The notes beneath the pieces were generated by a model, which did not search any database, had not been told where the DNA came from, and saw nothing but the letters and a program-made list of their open reading frames with translations. From DASRRB01 sp036732755 (GTDB taxonomy: Bacteria; Planctomycetota; B15-G4; SIAN01), in the NCBI GenBank assembly GCA_036732755.1, contig DAINBU010000141.1:1-11716 (forward strand): DNA of 11,716 nt. The letters are read 5' to 3'. This document shows positions 7,413 to 11,716 of this stretch, one piece after another. A program made the position numbers and the translations under genes. Positions within the stretch are counted from its first letter, which is position 1. Every line of letters starts with the position of its first letter.

Positions 7413-8644
7413 GCGCGCTCCTCACGACCCTCCTCGCCGCGGCGCTCGCGCTCCAGGACGCGGGCGGCAGCGCGAAGCGCTTCCTCGACAGCCTCGATCG
7501 CAATGGCGACGGCGTCGTGTCGCGCGCCGAATGGAAGGGCTCGGGCGCCGTCTTCCTCCAGATCGACGCCGACCACGACAGCTACCTGTCGCTGCAGGAG
7601 CTCTCGCACATGAACGACAAGCCGGCGCCGCCCGCGCCGCCGCCTCCGCCCGACCCCGCCGAGGCGAACAAGATCGCGATCCCGATCGGCCCGCTCCCCG
7701 ATCCGCCGGAGGTCTTCCAGGCGACCTGCCTGCGCTGCCACAACCAGGACCGGATCGAGCGCGCCGCGAAGACCGTCGAGGGGTGGCGCGACACCGTGAC
7801 GCGCATGCAGAACAAGAAGAACGCGAAGTTCAACGACAAGGAGGCCAGGCAGATCCTCGAGTGGCTGCTGTCGGCGCGCGCGCCGCTCGCGAAGAACGCG
7901 CTGCGCTACGCGAGCTCCGACCCCAAGCGCGACTGGGGGCTCCTCCTCGGCGTCGGCGATCTCGAGCAGTACGACCGCGACCGCAACGGCAAGCTCGACG
8001 GCGGCGAGCTCGCGCGCCTCATGTTCGAGCGCGCCGACGTCGACCGCAGCGGGGGGCTCTCACCCGGCGAATTCGCGCTGCTGCCGCTGGCGGCCGACCG
8101 TAGAGCGCTCTTCTCGAAGATGGACCGCGATCACGACGGCGTCGTCTCGCTGCGCGAGCTCGGGACGCCGACCGCCCCGATCGAGCTGTGCGACGCGAAC
8201 GGCGACTCGATGGTCGGCCACGACGAGCTCCCGCGCGCCCGCCTCGTCGGCGGGCCGATCGCGCTGGTCCTCGCCGCCGACGCGAAGGCGGCGCTCGCCC
8301 TCCTCGACCAGAACCACGACGACCGGCTGAGCTCGCGCGAGCTCGCCCACTTCCCGGGAACGCTCGCACGCTTCGACAAGAACGGCGACGGCGAGCTCGA
8401 CCTGAAGGAGCTCGAGAGCGCGGTGACGGCGGCGCGCGCCGAACTGCCGCTCGCCGGCTTCGACGACTTTCTCACGCGCTACGACCTCGACGAGGACAAC
8501 GCCGTGTCGCGTCTCGAGTTCCCCGGCGGCGACGCCCTCTTCGCCCGCTTCGACGGCGACGGCGACGGCGCGATCACCGCCAAAGACGCCGCGGGCCCCG
8601 TCAAGCGGCCCGACTTCTCGACCGAAGCGATGCGGTGGCGGTGA
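7409..8644 (+). CDS. Exported protein with ten EF-hand loops and one inserted haem c domain
   Basis: This is a 411-residue protein whose ATG overlaps the previous stop (ATGA, 7409-7412), implying translational coupling. A short hydrophobic leader (MSALLTTLLAAALALQ) suggests export. Ten 12-residue calcium loops fit the D-x-D/N-x-D/S/N-pattern ending in E or D. They start at residues 30, 53, 189, 210, 239, 262, 300, 323, 359 and 382 (for example DRNGDGVVSRAE and DKNGDGELDLKE). Between loops 2 and 3 lie a proline-rich linker (about 71-83) and a small cytochrome c domain with CLRCH at 107-111. Met133 in GWRDTVTRMQNK is a likely sixth haem ligand. Each part is common, but the combination suggests a calcium-dependent electron carrier or scaffold for the decahaem protein next door. 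Calcium binding and partner choice are inferred. Confidence 0.88.
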   Translation: MSALLTTLLAAALALQDAGGSAKRFLDSLDRNGDGVVSRAEWKGSGAVFLQIDADHDSYLSLQELSHMNDKPAPPAPPPPPDPAEANKIAIPIGPLPDPPEVFQATCLRCHNQDRIERAAKTVEGWRDTVTRMQNKKNAKFNDKEARQILEWLLSARAPLAKNALRYASSDPKRDWGLLLGVGDLEQYDRDRNGKLDGGELARLMFERADVDRSGGLSPGEFALLPLAADRRALFSKMDRDHDGVVSLRELGTPTAPIELCDANGDSMVGHDELPRARLVGGPIALVLAADAKAALALLDQNHDDRLSSRELAHFPGTLARFDKNGDGELDLKELESAVTAARAELPLAGFDDFLTRYDLDEDNAVSRLEFPGGDALFARFDGDGDGAITAKDAAGPVKRPDFSTEAMRWR

Positions 8645-8684
8645 CGGACGGGATTCCCTCACGTCCCGCGCCCCGCCCTTCGAG

Positions 8685-8735
8685 CCCTCCCTCCCCAAGA
8701 GTATGGGGCGCTGCGGGGAGGGGTGGCAGGGAGGG
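8685..8735 (+). promoter_or_regulatory. C-tract that can pair with either of two G-tracts, the second being a ribosome binding site
   Basis: CCCTCCCTCCCC (8685-8696) can pair with GGGGAGGG at 8715-8722 or with AGGGAGGG at 8728-8735. The second G-tract is the ribosome binding site of the gene starting at TTG 8742. The two pairings exclude each other, so the element could work as a translation switch. It could also simply form a terminator-like hairpin for the upstream unit. No long T-run follows either stem. This is a structural reading only. Confidence 0.35.
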
Positions 8736-8741
8736 AAGCCG

Positions 8742-9194
8742 TTGGTCAGGCTCACGTTCGAGGCGAGGTATTGGAGCTGGACGGCGGGGGAGCCCTCCCC
8801 GGAGGTCTCGCCGCTGATCTTCGGGCCCGACGGCGTGGTGATGGGCTGCATCGAGTACGAGTTCGTGAAGGCGGGGCGAGCGCGGATGCACGAGCGGAGC
8901 CGATGGGATCTGGTCGTGCCGACGAAGGTGAGGAACCTCGTCGTCGCGCGCTGGATGCTCCGGCGGCTCGATCGCCAGTGCGACACGCTCGTGCACGAGG
9001 GCGTCGACTATCGCGGCGATCCGGCGAAGCTCGCGTGGCTGCTCGAGGCGAAGACGGTCGGGCTTGCGCCAGGCATGCCGTCGGAGGCGCCGGAGGAGGA
9101 CGACGGGACGCTTGGCGCGGGGGTGAGGCTGCGGCCGAAGCCTTCGGGTTTGTCGGGAGCGGCGTGGCCCGATCGGGCGGCGGAGGCGGGTTAG
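8742..9194 (+). CDS. Unrecognised small protein, first of two tandem paralogues
   Basis: This is a 150-residue protein. TTG 8742 is chosen because GGGAGGG at 8729-8735 lies six bases ahead of it. The start also aligns within one residue with the start of the next gene. An ATG at 8703 would add 13 unlikely residues and sits inside a hairpin. I do not recognise the family. Shared features with the downstream protein are an R-x-W pair near residue 10, a GPDG turn near 28-31, and a core running FVKAG, then SRWDLVVPTKVRNLVVARWMLRRL, then LVHEG. The N-terminal half looks beta-rich, the TKVR...ARW segment helical, and the last 35 residues low-complexity and charged. There is no signal peptide or membrane segment, so it is probably cytoplasmic. 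Confidence 0.65.
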   Translation: MVRLTFEARYWSWTAGEPSPEVSPLIFGPDGVVMGCIEYEFVKAGRARMHERSRWDLVVPTKVRNLVVARWMLRRLDRQCDTLVHEGVDYRGDPAKLAWLLEAKTVGLAPGMPSEAPEEDDGTLGAGVRLRPKPSGLSGAAWPDRAAEAG

Positions 9195-9205
9195 GGAGTT
9201 TCGCG

Positions 9206-9226
9206 TGCCGGCGTCCATGCCGGCGT
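9206..9226. repeat. Short direct repeat TGCCGGCGT x2 between the paralogues
   Basis: TGCCGGCGT occurs at 9206-9214 and again at 9218-9226, spaced by three bases. The core GCCGGC is itself palindromic, so the two copies can also form a small hairpin. It lies in the 47-base gap between the two paralogous genes. Significance is uncertain. Confidence 0.25.
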
Positions 9227-9241
9227 GAACGGAAGCGGGAA

Positions 9242-9637
9242 GTGGCGACGTTGAAGCTCCATTCCGACCGGTGGGACGACGATCGATCGGTCCTGCCCTT
9301 CTTGAAGAACGTCGCTCCGGAGCAGATCGGCCCCGACGACGCGCGGCTGACCTTCTCCGTGCAGTTCGTGAAGCAGGGGAATCGAAAGCCGTTCGTGAGG
9401 ACCGAGTGGCGGCTCGAACTGGAGACCAAGGTGCGGAGCTTGGACGTCGCGCGTTGGGCCCTCGATCGGATGTCGGAGGTGTCCGACCTGCGCGTGGAGC
9501 CTGGCTCGAAGACCGGGCTCGACGAGATCGGCCTCGCGCTCCGGATCGAGGACGCGACGAAGGGGCTCGATCGCGGGCCCATGTCCGATTCGCCGACCGG
9601 TGACGGCGACGATTCCGGCTCGGAGCGGGCGCGATGA
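9242..9637 (+). CDS. Unrecognised small protein, second tandem paralogue
   Basis: This is a 131-residue protein from GTG 9242, with a weak GGGA nearby; TTG 9251 is an alternative start. It is a clear paralogue of the preceding protein. FVKQGNRKPFVRTEWRLEL is followed by ETKVRSLDVARWALDRM and DLRVE, matching the first protein's FVKAG, SRWDLVV, TKVRNLVVARWMLRRL and LVHEG in order and spacing. The conserved core is F-V-K, a W-x-L strand, T-K-V-R-x-L-x-V-A-R-W-x-L-x-R, then L-V or L-R-V. It lacks the longer C-terminal tail of its neighbour. Its stop overlaps the next start as ATGA (9634-9637), so it is translationally coupled to the membrane protein. The family is unknown and no catalytic motif stands out. 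Confidence 0.65.
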   Translation: MATLKLHSDRWDDDRSVLPFLKNVAPEQIGPDDARLTFSVQFVKQGNRKPFVRTEWRLELETKVRSLDVARWALDRMSEVSDLRVEPGSKTGLDEIGLALRIEDATKGLDRGPMSDSPTGDGDDSGSERAR

Positions 9638-10307
9638 CCGCGAGCCTGCGGAGATTGCTCCATCGGCTGCTCGCGATCGCGGTCGTCGTCTCGTTCGCGG
9701 GCGGACAGGAACCGCGTCCGCCGCAGGATCCACCGGCTTCGGAGCGGCCTCGGTACACGGTGATCGACGTGAGACCCGACGGCGCGCCGGCATCCGACGG
9801 GACGGCGACGCCGCAGAGCAAATCGATCTCAACGGAGAAGTTCGAGGCTCCAAAGGCGCAGCTCTTTCGGATCGTGATGCGAGGCGTGTTCGATGAACTC
9901 CAGTCGAGGGGTCCCTTCCGGGCGACGATGGTCGTCCTGCTGCTGCTCCTGTTCTTCCAGGGCCTGCCGCTGTTCCTCACGTGGGACTTCGCGAAGGGCG
10001 CGGGTCGGAGCACCTGGATCTGGCTGGCGCTCGCGGCGATCGGGAGTTGGTTCGTGCTCCCGGTGATCTGGATCACGTCGACGGTGGCGCATCGAACCGC
10101 CGATGACAGGTCGACGCGGGGAGATGGTCAGGGTCGTGCCCGGGCGCGAGCCTGTTGTCGTGCCGCTGCCCGTCGCCGGCGGATCCCGATTCCGGGGCGG
10201 TCAGGAATGGGAGCGCGTCGCGCCGACTCGTCGTCCGCTCCCAGGTCGACGGCTCCGACTTCCTGATCGTCCGCGGGAGCCGCGTCTGGTTCGAGCATCG
10301 CGACTAG
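9634..10307 (+). CDS. Two-pass membrane protein of unknown function, apparently frameshifted twice near its 3' end
   Basis: The start ATG overlaps the previous stop. As read, the frame ends at 10266 after 210 residues. Residues 1-24 form a signal peptide (LLAIAVVVSFAGG), residues about 25-90 are Pro/Asp-rich, and membrane segments lie at about 97-116 (MVVLLLLLFFQGLPLF) and 127-148 (WIWLALAAIGSWFVLPVIWI). After residue 162 the product becomes an Arg/Ala string typical of a wrong frame. Removing one G from GGGG (10118-10121) leads into EMVRVVPGREPVVVPLPV and FRGGQEWERVA. Removing one C at 10223-10224 then leads into LVVRSQVDGSDFLIVRGS and WFEHRD, with a stop at 10305-10307. This restores a 223-residue protein with normal codon use. 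It may be a true pseudogene or an assembly error. The function is not recognised. Confidence 0.6.
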
Positions 10308-10347
10308 GACTGTCCGAGGCTCGCGGGCGACCAGAACCGGCCGACGC

Positions 10348-10515
10348 CTAGGTCAGGTACTTGACGAAGTACGCCAGCCCGAACGCGAAGAACGCGATCC
10401 AGACCAGGATCACGAGGACGGGCAGGCGGTGGCCTTCGTAACTGAGGCGGGCGCGTTCGGCGGCGGCCTCGGCGTGGTCGGCACGGTCGGCGGGGGGAGG
10501 CGTCGGGTCGGTCAT
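10348..10515 (-). CDS. 55-residue single-pass membrane protein coupled to the P-type ATPase gene
   Basis: This short gene reads leftward from ATG 10515-10513 to TAG 10350-10348, and the start overlaps the ATPase stop (ATGA). The N-terminal half is hydrophilic (MTDPTPPPADRADHAEAAAE), followed by ARLSYEGHRLP and one membrane helix VLVILVWIAFFAFGLAYFV, ending KYLT. CcoS normally follows the CcoI/FixI ATPase, but this protein has neither the usual CcoS sequence nor its acidic C-terminus. An N-out hydrophilic stretch leading into a W-rich helix is more like a small cytochrome oxidase subunit or the membrane anchor of a diheme subunit. That similarity is only in layout, so the role is inferred from the neighbour. 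Confidence 0.7.
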   Translation of the reverse strand: MTDPTPPPADRADHAEAAAERARLSYEGHRLPVLVILVWIAFFAFGLAYFVKYLT

Positions 10516-11716
10516 GGCGTCGCGACTCCTTCGGGGCGGGGCAGGGCGAGCGGCGCGGGGGCGCTCTCAGCGGGCGGCGGGGTGTCGAGCGGACGCAGGC
10601 TCGCCTTCACGACGGCGAGGCTGCCGACGGCCATCCAGAGCGCGGCGCTCGCGGGGGTGAGACGGCCGGTCGCGCCGAGCGTCAACGCGACGGCGTGGTA
10701 GGCGGCGGCCCACGCGAGCGCGGCGCGGATGCGCCGGCGCGCGCGGCGCGCGAGGTCGATCAGCTCCGGCAGCGCGCCCAGCCGCTCGCCGAGCAACACG
10801 ACGTCGGCGGCGAGCGCGAGCCATTCGAGGCGGCGGTCGACGACGATCGAGACGGGCGCGCGCGCCAGCGCGAGCGCATCGTTCGCGCCGTCGCCGAGCC
10901 ACGCGACCGTCCGGCCCGCGCGCGCGAGCGCGTCGAGCTCGGCGGCCTTCTGCTCCGGATCGAGCCCGCCGCGGCCGCGCGCGCCGAGCGATGCGGCGAG
11001 CTTGCGCGTCCGCGCGTCGAGGTCGCCCGAGAGCACGACCAGCTCGACGCCGCGCGCGCGCAGTCGCTCTCCGAGGTCGGCGGCGCCGGGGCGCGGCACC
11101 TCGCGCCAGCGCACGCGCGCGACCGGCTGCCCATCGATCGAAAGCAGCGACTCGAGCGTGCCGTCGGCCGGCGTGCCCGCGCCGAAAGCGTCGCTTGCGC
11201 CGGGCGCCGCGAACTCCGGGCGGCCGAGCCGCAATTCACACCCGTCGCGCGTCGTCGCACGCACGCCCTGCCCGGCGATCTCCTCGCTCGCGACGAGCTC
11301 GAGGCGCGGCGCGTCGGCCGTCGCGGCGCGCAGCGCCAGCGCGAGCGGGTGGGTCGAGACGCGCGCGAGCGCCGCCGCGGCCGCGCGCGCGCTGTCCCGC
11401 GGCGCACCCTCGACCGCCTCGACCTCCGGCGCGAGCGCCGCGGGATCGCCCTGCGTCAGCGTGCCGGTCTTGTCGGCGGCGACGACGTCGGCGCGCGCGA
11501 GCTGCTCGAAGCCGTCGAGCGACTGCACGACCGCGCCGAGCCGCGCCGCCGCGCCCAGCGCGCGCGTCAGCGCGAGCGGCGCCGCGAGCCCGATCGAGCA
11601 GGGGCACGCAACGACCAGCAGCGCGAGCGCGCGCCGCAGCCCCTCGTCGCCCGCGCCGCGCGCGAGCCCGATCGCGACCACCGCGAGCGCGAGCGCCGCC
11701 GTCGCCGCCACCAGCA
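10512..11716 (-). CDS. P1B-type copper-transporting ATPase, CcoI/CopA-like (N-terminus outside window)
   Basis: The frame is open from the right edge to the TGA at 10514-10512, leaving about 400 C-terminal residues of a protein usually 700-850 long. In order it contains the membrane metal site CPCSIGLA, the phosphorylation motif DKTGTLTQG, the STHPL nucleotide-binding HP motif, a hydrolase core (LVVLSGD), GDGAND and two final membrane helices. The CPC and HP motifs place it among copper/silver P1B-1 pumps. The metal-binding domains and the TGE actuator loop are beyond the edge. The two Cys of CPC are the only transport cysteines visible here. Overlap with a small membrane protein suggests CcoI/FixI, which supplies copper for cbb3 oxidase, but CopA-type detoxification cannot be excluded. 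Confidence 0.88.
   Translation of the reverse strand, partial: LVAATAALALAVVAIGLARGAGDEGLRRALALLVVACPCSIGLAAPLALTRALGAAARLGAVVQSLDGFEQLARADVVAADKTGTLTQGDPAALAPEVEAVEGAPRDSARAAAAALARVSTHPLALALRAATADAPRLELVASEEIAGQGVRATTRDGCELRLGRPEFAAPGASDAFGAGTPADGTLESLLSIDGQPVARVRWREVPRPGAADLGERLRARGVELVVLSGDLDARTRKLAASLGARGRGGLDPEQKAAELDALARAGRTVAWLGDGANDALALARAPVSIVVDRRLEWLALAADVVLLGERLGALPELIDLARRARRRIRAALAWAAAYHAVALTLGATGRLTPASAALWMAVGSLAVVKASLRPLDTPPPAESAPAPLALPRPEGVATP

Noticed and set aside
8601..10076. Long minus-strand open frame across the paralogue genes
   Set aside because: The translation is Arg/Ser/Pro-rich and featureless. The plus-strand frames show paralogy, coupled starts and membrane helices.

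Overview
This is a very GC-rich window with strong G/C preference at third codon positions. The gene content suggests Planctomycetota, probably a poorly characterised lineage. A DUF1549-like protein sits beside a Tat-exported DUF1501-like protein, there are large multihaem cytochromes, and one protein carries a haem c site among EF-hands. This combination is typical of planctomycetes, but similar sets occur in some Myxococcota, so the phylum is an inference.

Layout. (1) Positions 2-892, plus strand: the C-terminal three quarters of EboE, a TIM-barrel protein of the ebo metabolite-traffic cluster. The rest of that cluster should lie to the left. (2) 1072-1809: a secreted thioredoxin-like protein without a CxxC and with a C-terminal coiled coil. 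Its signal-peptide region is broken by an in-frame TGA, and a strong intrinsic terminator follows at 1839-1874. (3) 1956-8644: a four-gene unit encoding a DUF1549-like protein with three copies of one helical module, a Tat-signal alkaline-phosphatase-fold (DUF1501-like) protein, a 995-residue fusion of ten CxxCH haem sites to an LVIVD-type beta-propeller, and a protein with ten EF-hand loops interrupted by one CxxCH haem domain. The last two genes overlap by 4 bp. (4) 8742-10307: two tandem paralogues of an unrecognised small protein family and a membrane protein whose 3' end appears to carry two single-base frameshifts. (5) 10348-11716, minus strand: the C-terminal half of a copper-type P1B ATPase (CcoI/CopA-like) and a 55-residue single-pass membrane protein, overlapping by ATGA.

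How they may work together. The four-gene unit encodes only predicted exported proteins, with eleven CxxCH haem sites in total, a calcium-binding repeat protein and a surface-type propeller. This fits a periplasmic or cell-surface electron-transfer assembly. No substrate or terminal acceptor can be read from the sequence. The minus-strand pair at the right edge may belong to a cytochrome oxidase maturation locus beyond the window.

Several reading-frame breaks (around 1129-1172, 10118-10121 and 10223-10224) are single-base events, two of them in short G or C runs. Either assembly indels or real gene decay could explain them.
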